Notes: generated by a model not told the origin, from the sequence alone. Shown: positions 27,986 through 37,817, counted from the first letter of the stretch. The stretch is 64,000 bases of DNA from Anaerobacillus alkaliphilus (GCF_004116265.1 NZ_QOUX01000042.1:124001-188000), one strand, 5' to 3'. Translations and numbers: made by a program.

Positions 27986-29275
27986 ATGGTTAAAAAAGGT
28001 CGTATTGCAGCTTTTTTTCTTATTGTAGCTCTACTTGCAGGCTTAGTTGCCACAACGGTAATGGATGTTGCAAAAGAAATTAAGCTAGGCTTAGACCTTC
28101 AAGGTGGATTTGAAGTCTTATATGAAGTTCATCCTGCTCATGAAGGTGATGTAATAGATGATGAAGTATTAAAAAGCACGGTAACAGCGTTAAATCAAAG
28201 GATTAACGTAATTGGTGTTTCTGAACCAAACGTGGCCATTGAAGGTGAAAACAGAATTCGTGTTCAATTGGCAGGAATCGAAGATCAACAAGCTGCCCGC
28301 GAGCTTCTTTCTACCGAAGCGCAATTATCATTTCGTGATGTAAATGACAATTTAATGCTAGACGGTGCTGATTTAAAACAAGGTGGAGCGAATGTAACCT
28401 TTAGTGAAACAAACCAACCTTGGGTAGCTGTTACTTTGAATAGCGCAAGTCAGTTTGCTGACGTCACAAGACAGGTATTAGGAAGTCAGCTTGTTATTTG
28501 GATGGATTATGAAGAAGGCGACTCTTTCATGGAAGAAGTATTAAAGCCTGAAAGTGAGAGGAAATTCATTTCGGCCCCAAGTGTAGATGAAGTTCTAAAT
28601 ACAACAAATGTTGTTATACGAGGGACATTCACGTTAGAAGAAGCACAATTTTTAGCAGATGTTTTAAATGCAGGTTCTCTTCCTGTCAAACTTGAAGAAA
28701 TGTATTCTAATTCTGTTGGTGCAGCGTTAGGTGAAAAAGCGATGGAAATGACGATCTACGCTGGATTTATTGGTGTAGCATTAATTTTCCTTTACATGTT
28801 AATTTACTACCGTTTTATGGGGATAATTGCAGTAATAACATTATCGTTTTATATCTACTTAGTATTGGTTATCTTTAATTGGATGAATGCAGTCTTAACA
28901 TTACCAGGGATTGCAGCGTTAATCTTAGGAGTCGGTATGGCTGTTGACGCTAATATCATCACCTATGAGAGAATTAAGGACGAGCTAAGAACTGGGAAAA
29001 CAACGATGTCAGCTTTTAAAGCAGGGAGCCGTCGATCGTTATCAACAATTCTTGATGCAAATATTACGACTATCTTAGCTGCATCGGTATTGTTCTATTT
29101 TGGAACAATGGCGGTTCAAGGATTTGCGGTTATGTTAATCGTCAGTATTCTAACAAGTTTCTTAACAGCAGTTTACGGTTCACGTTTGCTATTAGGTCTA
29201 TGGGTAAATAGCCGAGCATTAAATAAAAAGCCACGTTTGTTTGGAGTAAAGGAGAGTGAGATCAGTGAACTTTAA
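27986..29275 (+). CDS. secD: Protein translocase subunit SecD
   Basis: 429 residues. SecD and SecF use the proton motive force to pull proteins out of the Sec channel. Visible: N-terminal helix, GLDLQGGFEVLYEV (signature of the first periplasmic region), the P1 domain, then five C-terminal helices with LGVGMAVDANIITYERIKDE, the conserved helix-4 motif with the proton-relay Asp. In B. subtilis SecD and SecF are one fused protein; here the frame closes with TAA at 29273-29275 and secF starts 11 bases earlier in another frame. ATG after AAGGAGGC. Confidence 0.95.
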   Translation: MVKKGRIAAFFLIVALLAGLVATTVMDVAKEIKLGLDLQGGFEVLYEVHPAHEGDVIDDEVLKSTVTALNQRINVIGVSEPNVAIEGENRIRVQLAGIEDQQAARELLSTEAQLSFRDVNDNLMLDGADLKQGGANVTFSETNQPWVAVTLNSASQFADVTRQVLGSQLVIWMDYEEGDSFMEEVLKPESERKFISAPSVDEVLNTTNVVIRGTFTLEEAQFLADVLNAGSLPVKLEEMYSNSVGAALGEKAMEMTIYAGFIGVALIFLYMLIYYRFMGIIAVITLSFYIYLVLVIFNWMNAVLTLPGIAALILGVGMAVDANIITYERIKDELRTGKTTMSAFKAGSRRSLSTILDANITTILAASVLFYFGTMAVQGFAVMLIVSILTSFLTAVYGSRLLLGLWVNSRALNKKPRLFGVKESEISEL

Positions 29276-30188
29276 TTTTGGAAATTCAAACCTAGATTTT
29301 GTAAAACATCGTAAAAAGTTCTTTCTTTTCTCAAGTCTGCTTGTCATTATAGGAGCTATTCTTCTATCAACAATCGGTTTAAATCTAGGAATTGATTTTG
29401 AGAGTGGAACAAAGATAGAATTACTTAGTAGTGAAACGTTAACTACTGACCGAGTAAATGAAGAGTTTGCTTCAATTGGTTTAACACCAGATAGTGTTCT
29501 TCTAGCAGGTGATCGAAGTGAAATGGCCTATGCTTCTTTTATTGGAGTGCTCTCACAAGAAGATATTATTGCAGTCCAACGGCATTTTCATGCTTCATTT
29601 GGTGCAGAACCCAATATTAGTACAGTAACTCCTACAGTGGGAAGAGAGTTGGCAAGAAACGCATTTTATTCTGTGATCTTCGCTTCAATCGGAATCGTTA
29701 TATATGTAACGATCCGTTTCGAACTGCTATATGGGGTTGCGGCAATTGTAGCATTATTACACGATGCATTTTTTATTCTTACAGTGTTTAGCATCACGCA
29801 AATGGAAGTAAACTTACCATTTATCGCGGCAGTACTAACAATTGTAGGTTACTCAATTAATGATACAATCGTTACATTTGATAGGATTAGGGAAAACATG
29901 AGCTATGAGAAAAAAATAAGAGGCTTTGAAGATCTAGCTCGTGTTGTTAACAAAAGTTTAGTTCAAACACTAGCACGTTCAATTAATACTGTACTAACAG
30001 TAGTTTTTGCTGCTGCAGCATTACTCTTATTCGGTGGTGAAGCCATCCGCACTTTTGCCTTTGCTTTATTAGTGGGATTAGTTGCGGGAACGTATTCTTC
30101 TCTATTTATTGCCGCACAGCTATGGTTAGTATGGAAAAGTAAAAGTTTAGAAAAAAATCGCTTTAAAACAGCTGAGAATGAAGCATAA
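29265..30188 (+). CDS. secF: Protein translocase subunit SecF
   Basis: 307 residues. N-terminal helix, GLNLGIDFESGTKIEL, small external domain, five C-terminal helices with VGYSINDTIVTFDRIRENM (SecF signature). The GTG at 29265 follows AAAGGAGAGTGAG, which itself lies inside the end of secD; an ATG three codons earlier overlaps the ribosome site. The 11-base overlap with secD implies coupled translation and equal dosage. Confidence 0.95.
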   Translation: MNFNFGNSNLDFVKHRKKFFLFSSLLVIIGAILLSTIGLNLGIDFESGTKIELLSSETLTTDRVNEEFASIGLTPDSVLLAGDRSEMAYASFIGVLSQEDIIAVQRHFHASFGAEPNISTVTPTVGRELARNAFYSVIFASIGIVIYVTIRFELLYGVAAIVALLHDAFFILTVFSITQMEVNLPFIAAVLTIVGYSINDTIVTFDRIRENMSYEKKIRGFEDLARVVNKSLVQTLARSINTVLTVVFAAAALLLFGGEAIRTFAFALLVGLVAGTYSSLFIAAQLWLVWKSKSLEKNRFKTAENEA

Positions 30189-30195
30189 TAGTAGT

Positions 30196-30233
30196 AACAT
30201 AAACCGTGGTTATGGAACCACGGTTTATTTTTA
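30196..30233 (+). terminator. Terminator after secD-secF
   Basis: ATAAACCGTGGTT / AACCACGGTTTAT, 13 bp, loop ATGG, followed by T5. Confidence 0.9.
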
Positions 30234-30317
30234 CTAAAATAACCTAGGATGACGGTTTATTCTTTTTTGAATAGGATATTTATTTAGTAAATGAATACAA
30301 ATGAAATAGGTGATGGC

Positions 30318-31217
30318 ATGACAGAAGTAAAAGATGAACGATTTCAAAAGGTTCAATTTGCGGCATGGGTTGGAATTATTGGAAACATTATCTTAGCTAT
30401 TTTAAAAGGAGTCATTGGTTGGATGGCAGGTAGTAGGGCACTAGTTGCTGATGCGGTCCATTCTGCTTCAGATGTAGTGGGGTCAGTAGCCGTTTTAATT
30501 GGCGTACGTGCTGCAAAACTCCCCCCAGATGAAGATCATCCCTATGGGCATGGGAAGGCAGAATCAATTGCTGCCATTATTGTATCGGTTTTATTATTTA
30601 TTGTCGGGGTTGAGATTGCACTGTCTGCAATAAAATCTTTTAGTGAGCCTATTGAAGTTCCTGGGATCATTGCTATTTATGCTGTAATCTTTTCCATTGT
30701 GGTTAAAGAATTAATGTTTCGTTATAAGTACAATTTGGGTAAAAAGTATCGTAGTGAAGCTTTAATAACCGATGCTTGGCATCATCGATCAGATGTATTT
30801 TCTTCCATCGCTGCATTAATAGGTATTGGTGCTTCTATCATTGGTGGGCATATTGGTATTTCCTGGTTAGTGTATGCGGACCCACTTGCTGGTTTATTTG
30901 TCTCGATTTTAATATTAAAAATGGCTTGGAGTCTTGGAAAACAATCAATCCATAATGCAATGGATCATGTTCTTCATGACGAAGACACTGTAGAAATGCG
31001 TGAAACAGCTCTAAGTGTAGAGGGAGTTATGAAAATTAATGAATTCTTAGCAAGAGAACATGGTCACTATGTCATAATTGACCTAAAAATAGCTGTTAAC
31101 CCCCATATAACAGTTGAGGAAGGTCATGCAATTGGTAAAAAAGTAAAAGAAGAGCTGATAAAAATAAACCATGTTCATGACGTCAGAGTTCATATAAATC
31201 CATACTCGGAAAATTGA
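30318..31217 (+). CDS. Cation diffusion facilitator family transporter
   Basis: 299 residues, six transmembrane helices and a C-terminal cytosolic metal-binding domain. CDF signatures: ALVADAVHSASDVVGS (helix 2, metal Asp/His), HPYGHGKAES (zinc/manganese loop) and DAWHHRSDVFSS (helix 5 metal site). Exports divalent cations (Mn, Zn, Fe or Co) against protons. The DAWHH pattern with Asp/His is shared by several subtypes, so the metal is not fixed. ATG 30318 is chosen over 30291 because AGGTGATGG precedes it. Confidence 0.88.
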   Translation: MTEVKDERFQKVQFAAWVGIIGNIILAILKGVIGWMAGSRALVADAVHSASDVVGSVAVLIGVRAAKLPPDEDHPYGHGKAESIAAIIVSVLLFIVGVEIALSAIKSFSEPIEVPGIIAIYAVIFSIVVKELMFRYKYNLGKKYRSEALITDAWHHRSDVFSSIAALIGIGASIIGGHIGISWLVYADPLAGLFVSILILKMAWSLGKQSIHNAMDHVLHDEDTVEMRETALSVEGVMKINEFLAREHGHYVIIDLKIAVNPHITVEEGHAIGKKVKEELIKINHVHDVRVHINPYSEN

Positions 31218-31313
31218 TAATTTTGAATTTGTATATTGTGTTTTTTTCTTCGAAGCTTTACCAGAAGTAATTACAATTCATAATTCATAATTCACAATTC
31301 AAAATTTATAAAG
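31215..31313. repeat. GAATTNT heptad hairpin repeat, copy 4
   Basis: Short left arm (ATTTTGAATTTG), centre CTTCGAAGC, long right arm of ATTCATA/ATTCACA heptads ending near 31309, just before the AAGGGGG of the next gene. Confidence 0.65.
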
Positions 31314-31324
31314 GGGGAAGAGAA

Positions 31325-31639
31325 ATGAAAGGACAATGGGGATTAATTATTGGTTTAATTGTTGCCTTGATTATTACAATTTTTGCGGTAATAAATATGG
31401 ATATGGTAACAGTAAATTATATGTTTGGTACTGCTCAATGGCCTCTTGTGATCGTCATTATTAGTTCAGTTTTAATGGGTGCAATCTTAGTTGGTGGAGT
31501 CGGTCTTTATCAATTCTACAAGCTGAAGTCACAATTGAAAAAATTGCAGATTGAAAATGATGAACTAAAAAACAAGAGTGGATCTCCTTCCAAAAAAACT
31601 ATTGAGAAAAAACAGGAAATTAATACAAAAGAAAATTAG
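31325..31639 (+). CDS. LapA-domain membrane protein (DUF1049, YrvD-like)
   Basis: 104 residues. Two transmembrane helices (about 5-25 and 40-64) with the conserved NMDMVTVNYMFGTAQWPL segment between them, then a short coiled-coil (YKLKSQLKKLQIENDELK) and a Lys/Glu-rich tail. LapA-domain proteins have been linked to lipopolysaccharide assembly in Gram-negatives; in bacilli the function is unknown. B. subtilis yrvD occupies the same position before recJ. Confidence 0.82.
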   Translation: MKGQWGLIIGLIVALIITIFAVINMDMVTVNYMFGTAQWPLVIVIISSVLMGAILVGGVGLYQFYKLKSQLKKLQIENDELKNKSGSPSKKTIEKKQEINTKEN

Positions 31640-31702
31640 CATTCATGAATTGCCACACCCTCTAACCTCTTGTATACTAATAAGGTTGGGGGTGTGGTAT
31701 TT

Positions 31703-34048
31703 ATGTTAAGATCGAAAAAGAGATGGAAGGTAGAAGGAAAAGGCCATTCATTAGAGCAACAGTTTGTCACTGAATTAAAAATATCACCACTCGTGGCAAA
31801 TTTATTATTAAATAGAGGAATTGCTTCAGTTGAAGAAGCACGTAACTTTCTATATATTGAAAAGTCCGAGTTTCATGACCCCTTTATGTTGAAAGGGATG
31901 AGGGAAGCGACAGAACGCATTCATCAGGCTATTGAAACTAACGAAAAAATCTTAATCTTTGGAGATTATGATGCAGATGGCGTGAGTAGTACAGCAGTAA
32001 TGGTACATACTCTGAAGCGTTTAGGAGCAAATTTTGACTTCTATATTCCGAATCGTTTTACAGAAGGCTACGGTCCGAATGAACCAGCACTTAGGAAAGC
32101 AAAAGAAGAAGGGTATACGTTAGTCGTAACTGTTGATACAGGTATATCAGCTGTACATGAGGCAAATGTGGCAAAAGAAATAGGTTTAGATTTTATTGTA
32201 ACTGACCACCATGAGCCACCACCGATCTTGCCTGATGCTCTGACAATCGTAAATCCAAAACAACATGACTGCTATTATCCGTTCAAAGGATTAGCGGGAG
32301 TTGGCGTGGCCTTTAAGTTATCGCATGCCTTATTAGGACAAGCACCAGAAGACCTGTTAGATATTGCTGTTATTGGAACGATTGCAGATTTAGTTCCCCT
32401 TGTTGATGAAAATCGTCTTATTGCCAAAAAAGGTATTAAGGCATTAGAGAAAACAAATCGCCCCGGGTTACAAGCATTGAAAAAGATAACAGGAATTGAC
32501 GATAAAGAACTGAATGCTGATCATGTTGGTTTTAGTATAGGTCCAAGAATAAATGCTGCTGGGAGACTCGCATCTGCTACTCCGGCAGTGGAGTTGTTAA
32601 TCTGTGAAGATAAGACTACAGCTGAACAACTTGCATCTGAAATTGATGAACAGAATAAAGCTAGACAAGGAATTGTTAACGAAATAACTGAAGAGGCCGT
32701 TGCAATGGTAGAAGAACACTATGCATCAATAGAAGATCATAAGGTGTTAATTGTTGCAAATGAAGGCTGGAATGCAGGCGTTATTGGTATTGTTGCCTCA
32801 AGGTTAGTTGAACGCTACTATCGTCCAACAATTGTCATGACAATTGATAAAGAAAAAGGTCTTGCTAAAGGTTCGGCTAGAAGTATTGAAGGTTTTGATA
32901 TGTTTAAAAATTTATCAGAATGTCGTGATATTCTTCCACACTTTGGTGGTCATCCGATGGCAGCTGGTTTAACAATGAAGGTAGAGGATGTCGACTTGCT
33001 TAGGATGCGTTTAAATAGTATTGCAGGTGAGGTATTAACCGAGGCAGATTACATCCCCATTACAAAAGTTGATTTAGAAGTTTCTTTGCCAGAGGTCACT
33101 CTTAAAGTTATTGAGGAAATGAGTTTACTAGCTCCTTTTGGAGTTAGTAATCCTACACCGAAAGTAATGGTCGATGGTGTAAGCTTGGCACAAATGAAGA
33201 GAATTGGTAGCGAAGAGACACATTTAAAAATGCTTTTAGAGCAAAATGGGAACACTATTGATTGTGTTGGTTTTCATTTTGGATATCTCTATCAAGATAT
33301 TTCAATGGCAGCTAAGATTTCAGCCGTAGGTACTCTTTCTATTAATGAGTGGAATGGCCACTGTAAACCGCAAATGATGTTAGAAGACGTGGCAGTAAAT
33401 GAATGGCAATTATTCGATTGTCGTGGTAGTAAAAGTATGTCTAAGTTTCGCCACTTACCAGCCGAAAAAGTTGTCTGTGTATATTTCGATGAAGCAACAT
33501 TAGGTTTATACAACATTGAAGATCAATATACTTGTGTACACGTTCCCTTCGAGTCTGAGTTGCCAAGCCTTGAGTTGACAGGTAAATATTTATTCTTTCT
33601 AGATTTACCCTATGAGAAAAGACAAATTGAAATGCTGTTTAAACGAGAACAAAAGCCAGAACGTATTTATCCAATGTTCTATCATAGTGAAAATCACTTT
33701 TTTACAACGATTCCATCACGAGATCATTTTAAATGGTTTTATGCATTTCTAACAAAAAGACAGACTTTTGACTTAACTAAGCATGGAGAACAACTAGCTA
33801 AGCATAAGGGTTGGTCAAAAGACACAATTGATTTCATGGTTAAGGTGTTTTTTGAGTTGGAATTTGTTACAATAAAAAATGGACTTATTTCCCTTTCTAC
33901 AAGTATCGAGAAAAAAGACCTACAACATTCAAAAACGTATAAACGAAAACAAGAGCAAGCAAGTTTAGAAAACGACCTCTATTACTCTTCATATAACGAA
34001 TTGAAACAGTGGTTCGAACATATATTTTCTGAAAATCTTGTCACATAA
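31703..34048 (+). CDS. recJ: Single-stranded-DNA-specific exonuclease RecJ
   Basis: 5'-3' exonuclease in recombination and repair, 781 residues. DHH-family catalytic motifs: FGDYDADGVSSTAVM (motif I), VTVDTGIS (II), VTDHHEPP (III, the DHH), then the DHHA1 domain with GGHPMAAGLTMK, the OB-fold nucleotide-binding region and a Bacillus-type C-terminal extension (from ~560). The ATG at 31703 follows TGGGGGTGTGG; a start 11 codons upstream lies before that site. Confidence 0.95.
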   Translation: MLRSKKRWKVEGKGHSLEQQFVTELKISPLVANLLLNRGIASVEEARNFLYIEKSEFHDPFMLKGMREATERIHQAIETNEKILIFGDYDADGVSSTAVMVHTLKRLGANFDFYIPNRFTEGYGPNEPALRKAKEEGYTLVVTVDTGISAVHEANVAKEIGLDFIVTDHHEPPPILPDALTIVNPKQHDCYYPFKGLAGVGVAFKLSHALLGQAPEDLLDIAVIGTIADLVPLVDENRLIAKKGIKALEKTNRPGLQALKKITGIDDKELNADHVGFSIGPRINAAGRLASATPAVELLICEDKTTAEQLASEIDEQNKARQGIVNEITEEAVAMVEEHYASIEDHKVLIVANEGWNAGVIGIVASRLVERYYRPTIVMTIDKEKGLAKGSARSIEGFDMFKNLSECRDILPHFGGHPMAAGLTMKVEDVDLLRMRLNSIAGEVLTEADYIPITKVDLEVSLPEVTLKVIEEMSLLAPFGVSNPTPKVMVDGVSLAQMKRIGSEETHLKMLLEQNGNTIDCVGFHFGYLYQDISMAAKISAVGTLSINEWNGHCKPQMMLEDVAVNEWQLFDCRGSKSMSKFRHLPAEKVVCVYFDEATLGLYNIEDQYTCVHVPFESELPSLELTGKYLFFLDLPYEKRQIEMLFKREQKPERIYPMFYHSENHFFTTIPSRDHFKWFYAFLTKRQTFDLTKHGEQLAKHKGWSKDTIDFMVKVFFELEFVTIKNGLISLSTSIEKKDLQHSKTYKRKQEQASLENDLYYSSYNELKQWFEHIFSENLVT

Positions 34049-34085
34049 TCTTGTCGGCATTTATTAATTAGGAGGAACAGTAAAC

Positions 34086-34601
34086 ATGGATTTTAAAGAA
34101 TTTATTACAATTGTCCCAGATTTCCCGAAGGAAGGTATCAGGTTTAAAGATATTACAACCCTGATGCAAAACGGAGAAGCTTACAAAAAAGCAATCGATG
34201 AGATGGCAGCATTTGCAAAAGATAAGGAAATTGATGTTGTCGTTGGACCTGAAGCTCGTGGATTTGTTGTAGGGTGCCCTATTTCTTATGCATTAGAAAT
34301 AGGCTTTGTTCCTGTTCGTAAAGCAGGAAAACTTCCGCGTGAAGTAATCAAAGTTGAGTACGGTTTAGAGTATGGAAAAGATACTTTAACCATTCATAAA
34401 GACTCAATTAAGCCTGGTCAACGAGTGTTGATTGCTGATGATCTATTAGCAACAGGAGGCACAATCGAAGCCACAATTAAAATGGTAGAGGAACTTGGTG
34501 GAATTGTAGCAGGGATTGTGTTTATGATTGAGTTAACATACTTAGACGGTCGCGAACGACTTGGGAAATATGATGTTTTCACATTAACACAGTATTCATA
34601 A
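34086..34601 (+). CDS. apt: Adenine phosphoribosyltransferase
   Basis: Salvages adenine with PRPP to AMP. 171 residues, full length. Visible: [15 protein letters not shown], the [10 protein letters not shown] loop, the [10 protein letters not shown] flexible loop and the PRPP motif [16 protein letters not shown] after TAGGAGGAAC; 37 bases after recJ, so probably co-transcribed. Confidence 0.97.
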   Translation: MDFKEFITIVPDFPKEGIRFKDITTLMQNGEAYKKAIDEMAAFAKDKEIDVVVGPEARGFVVGCPISYALEIGFVPVRKAGKLPREVIKVEYGLEYGKDTLTIHKDSIKPGQRVLIADDLLATGGTIEATIKMVEELGGIVAGIVFMIELTYLDGRERLGKYDVFTLTQYS

Positions 34602-34623
34602 GAAACCCTATATATCTTTACAC

Positions 34624-34655
34624 GTAAGTGCGCTCATAATGGGCGCTCTTTGTTA
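34624..34655 (+). terminator. Imperfect terminator after apt
   Basis: AAGTGCGCTC / GGGCGCTCTT (one mismatch, one G-T pair), loop ATAATG, followed by TGTT. Weaker than its neighbours. Confidence 0.6.
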
Positions 34656-34661
34656 ATAAAG

Positions 34662-34760
34662 TGTAGAATGTAAAATGTATAATTTAGAATTTTCGAGTCA
34701 CTGCTTCTAAAGTAATGCTCTCATCATTTTACATTCTACATTCTACATTTTTCATTCTGA
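34662..34760. repeat. GAATGTA heptad hairpin repeat, copy 1
   Basis: Left arm TGTAGAATGTAAAATGTA, right arm ACATTCTACATTCTACAT. The arms are 7-base units GAATGTA / TACATTC. Lies between apt and the relA promoter. Confidence 0.65.
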
Positions 34761-34772
34761 AAAAGTTCTCCC

Positions 34773-34801
34773 TTTACATCATGATAAAATATAACGATAA
34801 T
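34773..34801 (+). promoter_or_regulatory. Promoter of relA
   Basis: TTTACA (34773-34778), 17-base spacer, GATAAT (34796-34801), about 40 bases before the start. Confidence 0.65.
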
Positions 34802-34843
34802 AGAGAGAAATAAATTAAAGGCTGTAAGGTGATGGTGATTCCA

Positions 34844-37021
34844 TTGATCGAACAAGTATTAGAAAAAGCACGTACTTATCTTTCCGATAAAGACGTCGAG
34901 TTTTTAAATAAGGCTTATGAGTTTGCAAACAAAGCTCATGGCGAACAATACCGTAAGTCAGGGGAGCCCTATATTCTACATCCTATTCAAGTTGCAGAAA
35001 TCTTGGTTGACTTAGAAATGGATCCTGACACTGTTGCTGCTGCATTTCTGCATGACGTTGTTGAAGATACTGAGGTATCGTTAGATCAGTTACGAATCGA
35101 ATTTAATGACGAAGTAGCAATGTTGGTAGATGGAGTCACAAAGCTTGGGAAGATTAAATATAAATCTCAAGAAGAGCAGCAAGCCGAAAACCATCGCAAG
35201 ATGTTTGTAGCGATGGCTAAAGATATTCGCGTTATTTTAATTAAGCTTGCCGACCGTCTTCATAATATGCGTACGCTTAAACATTTACCTGCCGAAAAGC
35301 AAAGAAGAATAGCAAATGAAACGTTAGAAATATTTGCTCCTCTTGCTCATCGCTTAGGTATATCTACCATTAAGTGGGAACTTGAAGACACAGCGTTACG
35401 TTACTTAAATCCGCAGCAATATTATCGAATTGTCAATTTGATGAAGAAGAAACGGGCGGAACGTGAGGAATATATTAATGAGCTAGTTAGCAAGATTAAT
35501 GAGCGACTAGATGACGTTGGTGTGAAAGCAGATATACATGGTCGTGCAAAGCATATCTATAGTATTTATCGGAAAATGGCTCTTCAAAACAAGCAATTTA
35601 ACGAAATTTATGATTTACTAGCTGTCCGAATTATCGTCGAAAATATTAAAGACTGTTATGCAGTTTTAGGTGTTATTCATACCTGCTGGAAACCAATGCC
35701 AGGTCGTTTTAAAGATTATATTGCAATGCCAAAAGCAAACATGTACCAATCTCTTCATACCACTGTTATTGGACCAAAAGGAGAGCCTCTTGAAGTGCAA
35801 ATTCGCTCGGAAGAAATGCACAAAATTGCTGAGTTCGGGGTAGCTGCTCACTGGGTTTATAAAGAAGGGAAAACTGTCTCAGATGGAAAATCTGTAGAAA
35901 AGAATATGACCTGGTTTAGAGAAATACTCGAATGGCAAAATGATACAAATGATGCCCAAGAATTTATGGAGTCTCTCAAAATTGATCTTTTCTCCGATAC
36001 TGTATTTGTTTTTACACCAAAAGGTGATGTTATTGAATTACCTGCCGGTTCAGTACCTTTAGACTTTGCTTATCGTATTCATACTGAAATTGGAAACCGT
36101 TGCATAGGTGCCAAAGTAAATGGGAAAATGGTGACCTTAGATCATCGTCTGAAAACAGGTGATATCGTCGAAGTACTGACATCAAAACATTCCTACGGGC
36201 CTAGTCAGGATTGGATCAAGATTACTCAAAGTTCTCATGCCAAAAATAAAATACGGCAATGGTTTAAAAAAGAGAGACGTGATGAAAACGTCGCTAAAGG
36301 TAGAGACCTTGTTGAAAAGGAAATTAAAAAGCACGGGATTGAACCTAAAGAAGTTCTAACAAATGAAAATATAGAATTGGTAGCAAATAAGTTTAACTTT
36401 CAAGGCGAAGAGGATATGTATGCAGCTGTTGGGTATAACGGGATAACAGCTGCACAAATTGCCACTAGGTTAACTGAGAAAATCCGAAAAAAACGTGGAC
36501 AAGAGTTGGAAGATCAAGCATTGTCTGAAAGAGTCTCGGATATTAAGAAATATACACCGACGAAGAAAACCAGTATTGGTGTGAGAGTTAAGGGAATTGA
36601 CAATTTGTTAATCCGACTATCAAAATGCTGTAATCCTGTCCCAGGCGATGACATTATTGGCTTTATCACAAAAGGTAGAGGCGTTTCTATTCACCGTGCT
36701 GATTGTACAAATGTCATTACTGATGATGCTCAGACCAGACTACTCCCAGTTGAATGGGAAGGAAATAATCTTGAAACAAAAAACTACAATGTGGATATTG
36801 AAATTACAGGATATGATCGTCGAGGTCTTCTTAATGAAGTTCTTCAAGCTGTCACAGAGACGAGAACAAATATCAATGCGGTTTCAGGAAAGTCTGATAA
36901 AAATAAAATGGCTACCATTTTAATGACGATCTCTATCCATAATGTTGACCATTTACAAAAAGTTGTTGATAGGATTAAGCGGATCCGTGATATATACTCT
37001 GTTCGTAGAATTATGCACTAA
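34844..37021 (+). CDS. relA: Bifunctional (p)ppGpp synthetase/hydrolase RelA
   Basis: Stringent-response enzyme, 725 residues, with the full long-RSH layout: HD hydrolase domain (YILHPIQVAEIL, HDVVEDT, LADRLHNMRTL), synthetase domain (PMPGRFKDYIAMPK, YQSLHTTVIG), TGS domain (FVFTPKGDVIELPAGSVPLDFAYRIHT), zinc-finger (LIRLSKCCNPVPGDDIIG) and C-terminal ACT domain. TTG 34844 has the best-spaced ribosome site (AAGGTGATGG, eight bases away); ATG 34832 is an alternative with a weaker site. dtd follows directly. Confidence 0.95.
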   Translation: MIEQVLEKARTYLSDKDVEFLNKAYEFANKAHGEQYRKSGEPYILHPIQVAEILVDLEMDPDTVAAAFLHDVVEDTEVSLDQLRIEFNDEVAMLVDGVTKLGKIKYKSQEEQQAENHRKMFVAMAKDIRVILIKLADRLHNMRTLKHLPAEKQRRIANETLEIFAPLAHRLGISTIKWELEDTALRYLNPQQYYRIVNLMKKKRAEREEYINELVSKINERLDDVGVKADIHGRAKHIYSIYRKMALQNKQFNEIYDLLAVRIIVENIKDCYAVLGVIHTCWKPMPGRFKDYIAMPKANMYQSLHTTVIGPKGEPLEVQIRSEEMHKIAEFGVAAHWVYKEGKTVSDGKSVEKNMTWFREILEWQNDTNDAQEFMESLKIDLFSDTVFVFTPKGDVIELPAGSVPLDFAYRIHTEIGNRCIGAKVNGKMVTLDHRLKTGDIVEVLTSKHSYGPSQDWIKITQSSHAKNKIRQWFKKERRDENVAKGRDLVEKEIKKHGIEPKEVLTNENIELVANKFNFQGEEDMYAAVGYNGITAAQIATRLTEKIRKKRGQELEDQALSERVSDIKKYTPTKKTSIGVRVKGIDNLLIRLSKCCNPVPGDDIIGFITKGRGVSIHRADCTNVITDDAQTRLLPVEWEGNNLETKNYNVDIEITGYDRRGLLNEVLQAVTETRTNINAVSGKSDKNKMATILMTISIHNVDHLQKVVDRIKRIRDIYSVRRIMH

Positions 37022-37036
37022 AAGGGGTTAAGTAGA

Positions 37037-37477
37037 GTGAGAGTTGTTGTTCAAAGGACAAAACAAGCTAGTGTTGCTGTTGATGGAAAAACTGTTGGCG
37101 CAATTGACTTTGGCTTTATGCTTCTTGTAGGGATTACACATGAAGATACGGTAGATGATGTGGCTTTTCTAACAGATAAAATTGTAAATCTACGTATATT
37201 TGAAGATGAAAATGAAAAAATGAATTTGTCTTTGCTAGATGTAGGTGGACAAATTTTATCGATCTCTCAATTCACCTTATATGGTGACTGTCGTAAAGGA
37301 AGAAGACCGAACTTCATGAGTGCGGCTAAACCAGAACTAGCTGAAAGACTCTATGACCTGTTTAATGAGAAACTACGTGAAAAGGGAATTAAGGTGGAAA
37401 CGGGGATTTTTGGTGCAATGATGGATGTTCAGCTTATTAATCATGGTCCTGTAACGTTAATTGTAGAAAGTAAATAA
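37037..37477 (+). CDS. dtd: D-aminoacyl-tRNA deacylase
   Basis: Hydrolyses D-amino acids mis-charged onto tRNA. 146 residues, full length. Motifs: [13 protein letters not shown] at the start, [20 protein letters not shown] (contains the SQFT active-site motif) and the [17 protein letters not shown] ending with the Gly-cisPro-equivalent GPVT. GTG start after AAAGGGGTTAAG, 15 bases after relA. Confidence 0.96.
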   Translation: MRVVVQRTKQASVAVDGKTVGAIDFGFMLLVGITHEDTVDDVAFLTDKIVNLRIFEDENEKMNLSLLDVGGQILSISQFTLYGDCRKGRRPNFMSAAKPELAERLYDLFNEKLREKGIKVETGIFGAMMDVQLINHGPVTLIVESK

Positions 37478-37481
37478 TAAT

Positions 37482-37515
37482 GTACCCTAACTTTTCCAAG
37501 TTAGGGTTTTTTATT
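37482..37515 (+). terminator. Terminator of relA-dtd
   Basis: ACCCTAACTT (37484-37493) / AAGTTAGGGT (37498-37507), loop TTCC, then T6. Confidence 0.88.
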
Positions 37516-37564
37516 TTAAAAACTGGACATGATAAAGGGAAAAGAGTTTGAAAGGAAGTCGATT

Positions 37565-37741
37565 ATGAGAGCAGGAAGTAAACAATCAGGGGTAAACAAT
37601 GGACATCATCAACTCATTGGAGTTGACTTTCATGATTTTATTCAAAAAGAGCAAAATAGCACAAATTTTGAGTTGGCAGAAGAATATGGAATTTCTTTAA
37701 GGTCAGTTAAAGACCTAAAAAAGAAGTTAGCAAGAAATTAA
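37565..37741 (+). CDS. 58-residue putative helix-turn-helix protein
   Basis: Not recognised by name. The N-terminal third is Gly/Asn/His-rich; residues ~28-56 (KEQNSTNFELAEEYGISLRSVKDLKKKL) look like the recognition part of a small HTH domain. ATG preceded by GAAAGGAAG. It lies between the dtd terminator and the hisS T-box promoter, a place where several bacilli carry small ORFs. Real expression is likely but unproven. Confidence 0.6.
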   Translation: MRAGSKQSGVNNGHHQLIGVDFHDFIQKEQNSTNFELAEEYGISLRSVKDLKKKLARN

Positions 37742-37755
37742 ATATTATTTCTATA

Positions 37756-37784
37756 TTGACAACCGTACTGTTAGTTCGTATGAT
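37756..37784 (+). promoter_or_regulatory. SigA promoter of the hisS-aspS T-box leader
   Basis: TTGACA (37756-37761), exactly 17 bases, TATGAT (37779-37784). Near-consensus. Confidence 0.88.
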
Positions 37785-37817
37785 AGAATACAACGATTAA
37801 CATAATATTTATATAAC

